The notes beneath the pieces are model-generated. The model saw only the letters and a program-made list of their open reading frames with translations. It made no database searches and had not been told where the DNA came from. The position numbers and the translations under genes are program-made. A stretch of 64,000 nucleotides of DNA, taken from contig NZ_KB849211.1 in NCBI RefSeq assembly GCF_000368025.1, positions 123,907 to 187,906 of the forward strand. The letters run 5' to 3'. This DNA comes from Acinetobacter parvus DSM 16617 = CIP 108168. Its GTDB lineage: Bacteria; Pseudomonadota; Gammaproteobacteria; Pseudomonadales; Moraxellaceae. The first letter of the stretch is position 1. Each line of letters starts with the position of its first letter. Below, in pieces: positions 17,071 through 26,333 of the stretch.

Positions 17071-17673
17071 TTATTCCACTAGATTTTCTTGCTTGGCAAG
17101 GCTTTGGTGATTGGCTTGCCAAATGGTCAACAAAAAATCTTGGTCAATCACATGGCTTTGCTGACGGTAATGCAGCTGTTGTTGCAAACAGTCGTGGACT
17201 GTTTCGCCTGTCAGTTGAAACCCGTCAATCGGATAGCGCCAATGACAGGCTAAAATCACGCCATTGTCGGTCAATGCGCTGTTGAGCCAAGCGATGACTT
17301 CGGTCAGTGCCTCAGGCGCCAAGTAGTATAAAATCTCACTGACCACAATCAAATCAAATCGCTCACTGGGCAAATCCTGCGGTATCAAGCCTTGCAAAAC
17401 TTGCACATGCGCCTTTTCTTGCAGACGCTCACTGGCAAGTCTGACTGCCTCAAGTTGCCCATCCACACACCTCAAATAATCGCAGCGCTGGGCTAACTGC
17501 TCACTAAATACGCCATTGCTACAGCCCAGTTCAATCGCCTTGGCAAAATGCGGGTAGGGCAACAATGACAAGCAAATCGCGCGTTTTCGCACTTCATACC
17601 AGCGTTTTTCATATTGCCAAGGGTCGCTACTATCGGCATAGATTTGGGCAAAATACGCTGACACATCAGTCAT
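17071..17673 (-). CDS. Class I SAM-dependent methyltransferase, NodS-like
   Basis: A 200-residue Rossmann-fold methyltransferase. Motif I is AIELGCSNGVFSEQLA, the acidic end of strand 2 is RCVDGQ, and FDLIVVSEILYYL is motif IV/post-II. The N-terminal block SDPWQYEKRWYEVRKRA is typical of NodS-like enzymes, which N-methylate a deacetylated glucosamine during Nod factor synthesis. The start at 17673 is preceded by TGAGG and overlaps the PIG-L gene by 8 bases. A de-N-acetylase followed by an amine-methylating family member is a suggestive pair, but substrate assignment is inference. Confidence 0.85.
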   Translation of the reverse strand: MTDVSAYFAQIYADSSDPWQYEKRWYEVRKRAICLSLLPYPHFAKAIELGCSNGVFSEQLAQRCDYLRCVDGQLEAVRLASERLQEKAHVQVLQGLIPQDLPSERFDLIVVSEILYYLAPEALTEVIAWLNSALTDNGVILACHWRYPIDGFQLTGETVHDCLQQQLHYRQQSHVIDQDFLLTIWQANHQSLAKQENLVE

Positions 17674-18487
17674 GAAGATATACCTCAAACGGTTGGCTAA
17701 GCCTAGTTAACGTGGTATCTGACAAAATAGGCGCTGTTTCTGTTGTTGGGTCAGCATAGATTTGGCTGCTAAAACAGCGCATGGCATAACTTTTTCGCTG
17801 CGCCTGCAATTCGCTTAAATCAAATCGCCATGCCTTGTGCCAGGGAATACGGCTATCGCCAGGTTTTGCCCAATGCCATGCCCAAATCAGCACTTGATAG
17901 CAGGTCAAATTTAGGCGACTTTTAAACTCATGGGCAAAACGCTGTACCACTTGCCCAGTGCCTTCATGGTCGGGATGACCATCGTACGCAAATGGGGTGA
18001 TTAAAATATCAGCGGGCTGAATCAGCGATGTTAACTTGTCAAAAAAATCCGCTTGTCGCCCAAAAACTTCGCCATCAGGAAAATTCAAGCTTATCATCGA
18101 CATATTGGGCAAATCCAAACTGCTACCCAGTGTTTCAAGCGCAAGCTGGCTTTCAAGTGCGCGGATTTTTGCCAGTTTGTCGGTCGGATACAGCGGTGAG
18201 TTAGGGTGGCTTTTCTCGCCTTGGGTAACGCTAACAATCAATACTTGATTGCCTTGAGCCACCAACGCTTGCAGCAAGCCACCACAGCCCAAAATCTCAT
18301 CATCTGGGTGCGGCGCAAAAATACACACGCGCCGATGGGTGGGAAAATGGGTTGGTATATCCAGTCGGGTGAGACTCTCTAACCCTTGCCAGGCTTGCCA
18401 GTCTTGTGCAGATGTGCCGTTGCCTGCAATTAAACGGTCACCCACAATCGGATGCAGTGGGGCGGGCTTGGAATCTACAGTTGCCAT
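17666..18487 (-). CDS. PIG-L (LmbE) family de-N-acetylase
   Basis: A 273-residue zinc hydrolase of the PIG-L/LmbE family, which removes acetyl from N-acetylglucosamine-type sugars or related small molecules (MshB, BshB, PIG-L). The metal motif PHPDDE is at residues 59-64 and the second ligand is in DGHPDHEGTG, about residue 170. The 50-residue N-terminal extension before the core is unusual in length. There is no membrane anchor, so the substrate is likely cytosolic. It overlaps the acyl-CoA-dehydrogenase-like gene by 13 bases at its start and the methyltransferase by 8 at its end, which implies coupled translation and a common pathway. Confidence 0.9.
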   Translation of the reverse strand: MATVDSKPAPLHPIVGDRLIAGNGTSAQDWQAWQGLESLTRLDIPTHFPTHRRVCIFAPHPDDEILGCGGLLQALVAQGNQVLIVSVTQGEKSHPNSPLYPTDKLAKIRALESQLALETLGSSLDLPNMSMISLNFPDGEVFGRQADFFDKLTSLIQPADILITPFAYDGHPDHEGTGQVVQRFAHEFKSRLNLTCYQVLIWAWHWAKPGDSRIPWHKAWRFDLSELQAQRKSYAMRCFSSQIYADPTTETAPILSDTTLTRLSQPFEVYLHD

Positions 18488-19563
18488 AATGCCCCTTGTG
18501 AATCGCCTTGCTGTTGGGCAGTCAATTTGCCAATCGCTTCACTGTCAAATGCGCCATGGGTTTGACGGATAAATACCGATAAATCTGCCGACAGCCGTGC
18601 AAAATGGGCATTTTTGCAATAAGGCGTTGCGCCCAAGGCTTTACCAACTTTTTCAAGCACTAGCATGGCGGTAGTCTCCACTTGCGCTCTTAAGATACGG
18701 ATGGGGAGTGCATGACTTTGGCTCGGCTCACTGTCGATTAATTGCGCAACCTGATGAAAGTACGCTTGGGTGACACTGAGTGCTTGCGACACTTCGCCAA
18801 GATAATGTGCTTTAAAGGCTTGGGGTTTTTGCTGATAGCTGTCCAATAAAAACTGTGCCAACTGGGCTGCCGCGCCATACCAACAAGCCGCTACCCCTGC
18901 CGCACCCTGCCAAAACCCTGGGCGGTCGAGATAAGGGCTGCTAATCGCATTTGACATGACTTGGGTGGCATTAGCGCCTTTTAGATGGAGCGTGGCTGTC
19001 GCCGTGTAGGGCATACCAACCGCATACCAACCGCTGTCATCAATGGTGACTTGCGGCTGCTTCATGGCTAACATCAACAATTGGGCGTTATTTTGGGCAT
19101 CTCGGAAACTAACCAAGCCATGATCGACAAAGGTCGCACCCGAACACCACAGTTTTTGTCCCGTACATGTTTCGCCATCAAAACGCAGTGGGTTATCACC
19201 GCCTTCTGCTGCCCATACCGCCCATATGCCTTCAGCGATATCGTCCACGCCCAATTCTGCCAGAATCGCCAATGCATCAAGATGCGACTCAAAAAATTTA
19301 ACCAAGTTCAAGTCACAAGCGGCGACCTGTGCCAATACTTGCCAGCGCTGTAAAGTATGACCGTTTGCGGGCAAGGCAATTTGGGCGGACAAAAGCACCA
19401 ACTGCGACAAAGTTTGCTTTAATTGTGTCACATAAGCGGCATCGCTTAGTTTAGGTGATGTATCAATCGCTCTGCGAAAGTCTTGCAAAATAGCGGTGAT
19501 TAATTTGCCCAAGTCCGATTGGTGATAGTCGGTAGGTAAAGCATGATCCAACACTGGTGTCAT
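18475..19563 (-). CDS. Acyl-CoA dehydrogenase-like flavoprotein
   Basis: A 362-residue protein with the helical N-domain, central beta domain and helical C-domain order of acyl-CoA dehydrogenases. FDGETCTGQKLWCSGATFVD matches the beta-domain flavin region, with AAEGGDNPLRF before it, and RILRAQVETTAMLVLEKVG belongs to the C-terminal bundle. I do not see the usual C-terminal YxGT block with a catalytic Glu, so it may oxidise an unusual substrate or act as a flavin monooxygenase-type member. It begins 54 bases after otsA on the same strand and overlaps the PIG-L gene. The DNA here looks richer in G and C than the core genome. Confidence 0.8.
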   Translation of the reverse strand: MTPVLDHALPTDYHQSDLGKLITAILQDFRRAIDTSPKLSDAAYVTQLKQTLSQLVLLSAQIALPANGHTLQRWQVLAQVAACDLNLVKFFESHLDALAILAELGVDDIAEGIWAVWAAEGGDNPLRFDGETCTGQKLWCSGATFVDHGLVSFRDAQNNAQLLMLAMKQPQVTIDDSGWYAVGMPYTATATLHLKGANATQVMSNAISSPYLDRPGFWQGAAGVAACWYGAAAQLAQFLLDSYQQKPQAFKAHYLGEVSQALSVTQAYFHQVAQLIDSEPSQSHALPIRILRAQVETTAMLVLEKVGKALGATPYCKNAHFARLSADLSVFIRQTHGAFDSEAIGKLTAQQQGDSQGALWQL

Positions 19564-19617
19564 TGTGAGTTTCTCATTGGCTGTTTTGTTGTCTATTTCA
19601 TTGTCTGTTTTATTGAC

Positions 19618-21033
19618 TTATTTGGTTTTGTCCATGTCGGTCAAATCGGTCAAAAAATGCGCTCGCCACGTGTCAATATCGGTCTCATAAATGCCTTTTA
19701 GTAGCGATTGGTGACGTTGTTCCCGTTGTTGTTTGGTGATGGTCAACGCTTGGTATAAGCCCTCTATCATGCTGTCGTTGCTATTCGGGTCGACCAAGAT
19801 AGCTTGCTGAAGTTGGTGCGCTGCCCCCGCATTTTTAGACAAAATCAAAACCCCTGCGTTTTGTTCATCCTGTGCGGCAATGTATTCTTTTGCCACCAAA
19901 TTCATACCGTCTTTTAGCGAGTTAACCCAACAAATTTGGCATTGCCTAAATAACGGCATTAAATTGTCATGACTGACGGGGTCTTCTTGATAGATAATCG
20001 GTTGCCAACTGGCAGTAGCAAATTGGCTATTAATTTGCTCAACTAGGGTATGCACTTGTTGTCGTAACTGTTGATAAGTTTGAATATCGAGACGGGACGG
20101 GCAAGCAATTTGATATAGCTGAATTTGTTCAAGATATTGTGGATAACGCTGCAAAAAGGCGGCAAAAGCTTGTAAGCGTTCGGGAATACCTTTGGTGTAA
20201 TCCAGACGTTCTACCGCTAAAATCGTGGTGATGGTTGAAGTGAGATTTTTTAATACAGATTGGTCTGACAACGGTTGACTGGCAAGATGGCGAATATGGA
20301 CAGGATTGATACCAATCGGATAGGCTTGTATTAAGGTGGTATGATTGCCATGGGTAATGAGTGTACGCGCATTTGTTTGCGTAATCTGGATGGCGTGGGG
20401 GAGTAGCTGCTCAATCACTGCGACACAATTTTGAGCGTCTTGTTGGGTTTGTAATCCAACCACATCATAATCGAGTAATTGATGGATTAACGTTTGACCA
20501 TAGGTCAAAAAATCCCACACCCATAACTGGGGAAACGGAATATGTAAAAAAAAGCCAATGCGCTGTTTCATGCCTAAGTCACGGCAATGCCTTGCTACCG
20601 CAAAAAAATGATAATCTTGTATCCAAATCATATCGTCAGGCTGCGCGATTTGCTGTAGCTGTTTGGCAAACATACGATTGACAGCTTGATAAATGCTAAA
20701 ATCTTCACTACTTGATACAATCAAATCCGTGCGGTCATGCATCCCCGCCCAAAGTCGATTATTGGCGTAACTACAGTAATATTTTTCATATTGTATGGGT
20801 GAAAAAGCCGTCGTGACATAGGTGACTTTGTCGTGCTGCTCAGTCGCAAATTGATTGACGGTATCGGGCATATCGCTGATATTTGTCACCACTTGACCGT
20901 TCCAACCGACCCAAATACCGCCATCTTTGGCAAGGGCTTCTTGAAGCGCTACCGCCAACCCGCCTGCCACAGCTTTAGATGACTGTTTATTAGGTAAATT
21001 AACCCGATTCGATAACACAATCAACTTTGACAT
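19618..21033 (-). CDS. otsA: Trehalose-6-phosphate synthase
   Basis: A GT20 enzyme of 471 residues that joins UDP-glucose and glucose-6-phosphate to trehalose-6-phosphate in the cytosol. Recognisable elements are KLIVLSNRVNLP at the N-terminus, AVAGGLAVAL, GGIWVGWNGQ, WIQDYHFFAVA, FFLHIPFPQL and VERLDYTKGIPERLQAF, with DGMNLVAKEYIA near the C-terminus. Length matches OtsA without a fused phosphatase. Its start overlaps the end of otsB by 13 bases, so the two are co-translated. Trehalose is a compatible solute in osmotic and drying stress. Confidence 0.96.
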   Translation of the reverse strand: MSKLIVLSNRVNLPNKQSSKAVAGGLAVALQEALAKDGGIWVGWNGQVVTNISDMPDTVNQFATEQHDKVTYVTTAFSPIQYEKYYCSYANNRLWAGMHDRTDLIVSSSEDFSIYQAVNRMFAKQLQQIAQPDDMIWIQDYHFFAVARHCRDLGMKQRIGFFLHIPFPQLWVWDFLTYGQTLIHQLLDYDVVGLQTQQDAQNCVAVIEQLLPHAIQITQTNARTLITHGNHTTLIQAYPIGINPVHIRHLASQPLSDQSVLKNLTSTITTILAVERLDYTKGIPERLQAFAAFLQRYPQYLEQIQLYQIACPSRLDIQTYQQLRQQVHTLVEQINSQFATASWQPIIYQEDPVSHDNLMPLFRQCQICWVNSLKDGMNLVAKEYIAAQDEQNAGVLILSKNAGAAHQLQQAILVDPNSNDSMIEGLYQALTITKQQREQRHQSLLKGIYETDIDTWRAHFLTDLTDMDKTK

Positions 21034-21854
21034 AGAGTCAATAACCCTTGAAGTAATGCGGTAACCGCTGAGACGTCGCTCACATAATAATGGGCATGGG
21101 TGGGTTCACAACCGACTTTGACACCAATTCCTTTAATATCACTGCCTTTCTTATTTGAGGTATCCCCATAACTTTGTACGGCAATAAATCCTGCTTCATC
21201 GGTCACATCATCGCCGATAAATATCGGACGGCAATGAGGGTGATAGTGGTTTAAAACATGGTTAATGGCACTGCCTTTATCAACCCCTTGCGGCAATAGC
21301 TCATACACACATTTGCCTGCTTTAAGTTGCCAATCATTAAAATCATGCCCAATAGCTTGCATGATGGTTAAAGCGCTATCGGCAAGTTCGGGATGCTCAC
21401 GAAAATGCAGTGCCACACCAAAAGGTTTTTGCTCAATGCGCCAGTGTGGATGATTACCAGTGGCGTTAATGACGCTTTGATTAAGTTGTTGTAGCTGCGC
21501 TAAATCGATGTCCACCAAAGAATAGCTATCGATTAGCGTATCGCATTGCAAACCATGACTACCAATCACCGGCAGTTTTAACGGCGCTGTCAAACGTCTA
21601 GCATCGGCAACTGAACGCCCCGTTACTAGCCAAATGGGTAGATGATTTTGTAACTGCGCTAAAATTGCTAAATTAGCATTGCTGATAAAACTTTGCTGGG
21701 GATCGGGGTGAAATTCACTAAGCGTCCCATCAATATCTAACAGTAGCAACAAACCAGAAACCCCTTGCACAACTTTGGCTAAATTATTAGCTAAAAGTTG
21801 TGAGGGGCTAGTGACTGAATGATAGGTAATGGTATGAAGGTGACTAATGCTCAT
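21021..21854 (-). CDS. otsB: Trehalose-6-phosphate phosphatase
   Basis: A HAD-superfamily phosphatase of 277 residues that releases free trehalose from the OtsA product. HAD motif I is LLLLDIDGTLSEF, motif II WLVTGRS, the lysine region HFREH with later KGSAINHV, and motif IV FIGDDVTDEAGF. The order otsB-otsA with overlapping ends is the classic arrangement. It begins 63 bases after the Zn-alcohol dehydrogenase stop on the same strand, so it may share that gene's transcript. The short gap has no evident terminator. Confidence 0.95.
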   Translation of the reverse strand: MSISHLHTITYHSVTSPSQLLANNLAKVVQGVSGLLLLLDIDGTLSEFHPDPQQSFISNANLAILAQLQNHLPIWLVTGRSVADARRLTAPLKLPVIGSHGLQCDTLIDSYSLVDIDLAQLQQLNQSVINATGNHPHWRIEQKPFGVALHFREHPELADSALTIMQAIGHDFNDWQLKAGKCVYELLPQGVDKGSAINHVLNHYHPHCRPIFIGDDVTDEAGFIAVQSYGDTSNKKGSDIKGIGVKVGCEPTHAHYYVSDVSAVTALLQGLLTLCQS

Positions 21855-21917
21855 TTAATCATTCTAAATAAATCAAAAATATCCCTATTAATTAAAGCTA
21901 TCCATGACGAGGTAAAA

Positions 21918-23081
21918 TTACGGCGTCAAAATCACTTTTCGACACTCTTCTTCACGTTTTTCAAAGATTTCATAGCCTTTTGCCGCATCTGATAGATTCA
22001 TACGATGGGTAATAATCGCTTCAGGCGATAAATCCCCATTTTCAATATGCTCAAGCAGTTGTGGCAAGTATTTATGTACATGGGTTTGACCCATTTTAAA
22101 GGTTAATCCTTTGTCAAACGCATCACCCATCAAGAAACCATGAATCGGACCTGCATAGACCCCAGGAATACTGACTGTACCACCACGGCGTACCGCTGCC
22201 ATACACTGACGTAATGCCGCGCCACTTGAGCCTTCAAGCTTGAGCGTGGTTAATACGGTTTCAACTATGCTACCTTTTGCTTCGAAACCAACGGCATCAA
22301 TCACCGCATCGACACCACGATGCCCCGCAGTTTGCTCAATAATCGCTTCTGCGGCATCAACTTTGTCAAAATTGACAGGAATTGCGCCATACGTATCCTG
22401 TGCGTATTGCAGACGATAGTCATTGTGGTCAACGATAAATATCTGTGCAGCGCCTAACATTTTGGCACAGGCGGCTGATAGCAAGCCCACAGGTCCTGCA
22501 CCATAGATAGCCAAGGTCGAGCCTTTGGTGACATTGGCATTCGTCACCGCTTGCCAAGCAGTCGGCAAAATATCCGATAAGAACAACACTTTCTCATCAG
22601 GCAATGAGCCTGGGACTTTAAAAGGACCAAAATTGGCTTTTGGCACACGCACATATTCTGCTTGTCCACCGGGCACACCGCCATATAAATGACTAAAACC
22701 GAACAATGCCGAAGGTGGCGGAATTAGCTTTTTGTTCATCGCCGCGCCGGGACCCTCATTGGTGGTCTCACAGGCTGCCATCAAATCATTTTGACAAAAA
22801 AAGCAGCTACCACAGGCAATTACAAAGGGTATCACCACACGATCGCCTTTTTTTACCGCCGTGACGTCAGCGCCCACTTCTTCGACAACCCCCATAAATT
22901 CATGACCAAAAATATCGCCTTCTTCGGTCGCAGGGATTTTGCCACGGTATAAATGTAAGTCCGAGCCACAAATGGCGGTAGCGGTGACTTTTAAGATAAT
23001 ATCATCTTTGGCTTGTAATTTTGGGTCGGGCACATTGTCGACTCGAACATCTTTGGCACCGTGGTAGGTTAATGCGCGCAT
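21918..23081 (-). CDS. Zinc-dependent alcohol dehydrogenase, FdhA-like
   Basis: A 387-residue medium-chain dehydrogenase. Catalytic zinc ligands are in [12 protein letters not shown] and DIFGHEFMG; the structural zinc region, [16 protein letters not shown], has fewer regularly spaced cysteines than usual. The NAD(P) fold begins with [12 protein letters not shown]. The insert with [13 protein letters not shown] is seen in glutathione-independent formaldehyde dehydrogenase-like members, but the substrate is not certain. It is the first gene of the minus-strand set inside the IS pair. A spacer of about 200 bases upstream, before IS copy 2, should contain the promoter. Confidence 0.9.
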   Translation of the reverse strand: MRALTYHGAKDVRVDNVPDPKLQAKDDIILKVTATAICGSDLHLYRGKIPATEEGDIFGHEFMGVVEEVGADVTAVKKGDRVVIPFVIACGSCFFCQNDLMAACETTNEGPGAAMNKKLIPPPSALFGFSHLYGGVPGGQAEYVRVPKANFGPFKVPGSLPDEKVLFLSDILPTAWQAVTNANVTKGSTLAIYGAGPVGLLSAACAKMLGAAQIFIVDHNDYRLQYAQDTYGAIPVNFDKVDAAEAIIEQTAGHRGVDAVIDAVGFEAKGSIVETVLTTLKLEGSSGAALRQCMAAVRRGGTVSIPGVYAGPIHGFLMGDAFDKGLTFKMGQTHVHKYLPQLLEHIENGDLSPEAIITHRMNLSDAAKGYEIFEKREEECRKVILTP

Positions 23082-23279
23082 GGGTATGACTCCTAGTTAT
23101 TGTTTTTTTGACTGTTATCTGACCAAATAATACAGCGCCACTGAACTGATATGTGGCGTTATCATTTGATGTTTTGTAGAGTAAAATGCGCCATGCACGG
23201 TTTTTGTTTATTTATGTAGTAGATAGGTAAATGTAATGTAAGCTGCCTTACAATAAACCATTGAAAATATTATATAATA

Positions 23280-24283
23280 GGACTTACGCAAAAAGCATAA
23301 AATTTTGCGAAAGCGGATAAAAATATAGTAGCATAACATAAAGAGATGAAGAAAAAAAAGCTATCACCCGCTTAGACTACTATCAATATTTACTGGTAAG
23401 CCAAACCAACTACACCCTTACCAACTACGCAGAACATCATCCTGAATCAATTAGTCATGACCGCATCAATTCTTTGATGACAGCATACTCGATAAAAATC
23501 ATAGTCACAAAATTGAATTGGTTAATCGCCAATACAGTGGCAACGCCCATCGCATTATTAAAGGCATCTGCATCGTTAACTGTATCTATGTCAATCCAAA
23601 GACCGAACAATACTGGCTCATTGATTACCGTATTTATGACAAAACCACCGATGGCAAAAGCAAACTTGATCATCTAAAAGACATGCTACAGCACAGTATT
23701 GAACACAAACAAATTAAATTCAAATATGTGCTCATGGATACATGGTATGCCACCAAAGACATTATGCTGTATATTGATAACTTACAAAAAATCTATTATT
23801 GTCCTTTAAAATCCAATCGCAAAGTCGATGATTCAAAAGGCGTAAACCCTTACAAAGCAGTCAACGAATTAACTTGGACTGACCAAGAGCAACAAAATGG
23901 CAAACTGATTAAAATACATGCCTTTCCTAAAGATTACAAAGTGCAACTGTTCCGAGTAGTGGTTAATGAAAACCGCACGGACTAGATTGTCACCAATGAC
24001 ACCACTCAGGATTCATCAGATGGCACACGATTGGTGTGTGCCATCCGCTGGAAGATTGAGCAGTTTCACCGAGAACTTAAACAACTCACTGGTATTGAAG
24101 CTAATCAGTGTCGTAAGGCTCGTATTCAGCGGAATCATATTTGTTGTTGTATGCTGGTTTGGCTGCAGTTAGCCAGACAGGCTAAACGGTTAAAACAATC
24201 TTTATATCAGGTTAAAAGGGGTTTACTCAGTGATTATTTGCGTGAGCAGTTACTCTCGCCTTCGGTCGTCTTTGCGTAAGTCC
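23280..24283 (+). mobile_element. IS701-like insertion sequence, copy 2 (defective)
   Basis: A 1004-bp relative of copy 1 in the same orientation, with the same perfect 13-bp terminal repeats. It has an 88-bp internal deletion relative to copy 1 (corresponding to 15413-15500), a 5-bp insertion in the leader and two extra A in the A-tract after the start codon. The left flank is TAATA and the right flank TATAT, so no target duplication is visible. Confidence 0.9.
23346..24279 (+). pseudogene. IS701-like transposase remnant, multiply disrupted
   Basis: Compared with copy 1 this gene has a +2 shift in the A-tract just after the ATG, an 88-bp deletion removing the region before the first catalytic Asp, and the same in-frame TAG (23983-23985) after ENRTD. 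The remainder is almost identical in sequence, including the RWKIEQFHRELK segment with the catalytic Glu. It cannot encode a working transposase. The shared TAG means both copies descend from one already-broken parent. Confidence 0.9.
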
Positions 24284-24434
24284 TATATAAAAAACTTTTA
24301 AAAACATTGTGTTAATTTTTACAATATTTTTAGATTAAATAGGTTGCAAAAAAAATTTATTATTCACGGTTCTTGGGTATAGAATACCGCGCTTGTTTAA
24401 CCTTAAACCGCGCACTGGTTTATAAGGCTTTTAT

Positions 24435-25628
24435 ATGTTTAATGTATTGTCTCGCTTAAGTTTAGTCAGCAAAATTATTATCGCTATTTTTCTAGGGGTT
24501 GGCGTGGCATTGCTTTTCCCTGGCTTTACACCCTACCTAAGTTTATTAGGTGAATTGTTTATTAAAGCATTAAAGTCAGTTGCACCGATTTTAGTGTTTG
24601 TTTTGGTTCTTGCCTCAATCGCAAATTTCCAAGTGGGACAAAACTCAAATTTGAAACCTGTATTGGTGTTATATGTGGTTGGAATGTTGCTTGCCGCATT
24701 CAGCGCCGTAATTGCCAGTATCGTGTTTCCAAGCCAGCTATTCCTGCATCTGGCAACCGAGACCACCCTACAGGCACCTGGAAGCCTTACCGATATTCTA
24801 AAAAATCTGCTGTTAAGCTTTATTGCCAATCCCGTTCAGGCGATTAGTGAAGCGAACTTTATTGGTATTCTGGCGTGGGCAGTGGGTTTGGGACTGGCCC
24901 TGCGACATGGTTCAGATTCAACCAAGCAAGTGTTGACAGATGTTGCTGATGCGGTCAATAAAATTATCCATACCGTCATTGGTTTTGCCCCTGTTGGTAT
25001 TTTTGGCTTGGTGGCAGTGACCTTTGCCGATGCGGGCTTGGCAACCCTGTCCAGCTATGCGCATTTATTGATGGTTTTAATTGGAACAATGATTTTTGTG
25101 GCATTGGTGATTAATCCGATCTTGGTTGGCATCACAATGCGGGCAAATCCATATCCCTTAGTTTTTCAATGCTTAAAAGAAAGTTGGATTACCGCATTTT
25201 TCACCCGTAGCTCAGCCGCCAATATTCCTGTAAACCTCGATCTGGCGCATCGTTTAGGTGTGAATGAAGCGATGGCGAGTGTTTCAATTCCATTGGGTGC
25301 AACCATTAATATGGCAGGCGCGGCAGTTACCATTACGGTATTAACACTTGCCACGGTAAATACCCTAGGCATTCATATTGATCTTAGCATGATGCTGATT
25401 CTCTCTATTGTCGCAGCAGTTTCCGCCTGTGGCGCTTCAGGTGTTGCGGGTGGTTCTCTGTTACTTATTCCTGTTGCATGTAGCTTATTTGGTATATCAT
25501 CAGAGATTGCAATGCAAGTCGTTGCAATTGGTATGATTATTAGTGTATTGCAGGATTCAACCGAAACCGCGTTAAATTCATCAACCGATGTTCTGTTTAC
25601 TGCTGCTGTAGATTTCCGAAACCGCTAG
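24435..25628 (+). CDS. sstT: Serine/threonine:Na+ symporter SstT
   Basis: A 397-residue DAACS-family transporter that imports serine and threonine with sodium. The N-terminus [20 protein letters not shown], the re-entrant loop [18 protein letters not shown] with the serine-rich tip, the [15 protein letters not shown] segment and [18 protein letters not shown] are characteristic of SstT. Eight or more membrane helices are visible. TAAGG precedes the ATG. It lies immediately after IS copy 2, with its promoter in the 150-base gap, so the IS junction may influence its expression. Confidence 0.95.
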   Translation: MFNVLSRLSLVSKIIIAIFLGVGVALLFPGFTPYLSLLGELFIKALKSVAPILVFVLVLASIANFQVGQNSNLKPVLVLYVVGMLLAAFSAVIASIVFPSQLFLHLATETTLQAPGSLTDILKNLLLSFIANPVQAISEANFIGILAWAVGLGLALRHGSDSTKQVLTDVADAVNKIIHTVIGFAPVGIFGLVAVTFADAGLATLSSYAHLLMVLIGTMIFVALVINPILVGITMRANPYPLVFQCLKESWITAFFTRSSAANIPVNLDLAHRLGVNEAMASVSIPLGATINMAGAAVTITVLTLATVNTLGIHIDLSMMLILSIVAAVSACGASGVAGGSLLLIPVACSLFGISSEIAMQVVAIGMIISVLQDSTETALNSSTDVLFTAAVDFRNR

Positions 25629-25649
25629 AATTAGTAGTTTGAGCTTGCT

Positions 25650-26330
25650 ATGCCTTTACAACGTTTACCCAACTGGATTCAATTTGGTGCTTTCCTATTG
25701 GCATTAAATGCAGGCATGGTAAACGTTCTGGGTTTATTCACGGTTCTACACCAATCCGTTTCACATATGACAGGCAATGTCAGCATGCTCGCAATGAGTC
25801 TGCTTGACTGGCGGCCTGAGCATTTTATCTATCTAAGCCTTGTCATCCTTTGTTTTGTCATTGGGTCTTTTTACAGCGGCCTGATTCTTGGCAATGGTCA
25901 CGTGACCTTTGGTAGACATTATGGCGTGCCGCTTAGTCTGGTTGCCATTTTCCTGCTTCTTACCTGGTTACTGTTGCCATTTTTCCCCCGTTATGGACTG
26001 CTGTGGGCATGTGTGGCAATGGGTATGCAGAATGCGATGGTCAGCCATTATAAAGGCGCAATTATCCGTACCACGCATTTATCTGGTGTCTTAACCGATA
26101 TTGGTCTGACACTCGGATATAAGGCCCGTGGCTTAAAAGTTGAAAATCGCCGTATTTCCTTACATGTATTGATCTTTATTGGTTTTTTAATGGGTGGACT
26201 GATTGCCAGTTTGCTTTATCCTTATTTAAAATTACAAACCTTTCTCATACCCACAGGTTTAAGCCTTGCCATGAGTATGACATATTGGATCGTTTATTTT
26301 CGTTCTTCTTCTCACCCAAATCTGGATTGA
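25650..26330 (+). CDS. DUF1275 (YoaK-type) membrane protein
   Basis: A 226-residue inner-membrane protein with six predicted helices. The blocks FLLALNAGMVNVLGLF, SHMTGNVSMLAMSLL and GMQNAMVSHYKGAIIRTTHL with SGVLTDIGLTLG are the conserved core of the DUF1275 family. Function is undetermined for the family. It begins 21 bases after sstT and is followed after 3 bases by the DUF2058 gene, so the three may be one operon. Confidence 0.85.
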   Translation: MPLQRLPNWIQFGAFLLALNAGMVNVLGLFTVLHQSVSHMTGNVSMLAMSLLDWRPEHFIYLSLVILCFVIGSFYSGLILGNGHVTFGRHYGVPLSLVAIFLLLTWLLLPFFPRYGLLWACVAMGMQNAMVSHYKGAIIRTTHLSGVLTDIGLTLGYKARGLKVENRRISLHVLIFIGFLMGGLIASLLYPYLKLQTFLIPTGLSLAMSMTYWIVYFRSSSHPNLD

Positions 26331-26333
26331 ATT

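Noticed and set aside
15229..24283. Classic composite transposon
   Set aside because: Outer flanks TAATA and TATAT do not match, and both transposases are broken, so a single unit transposition is not supported.
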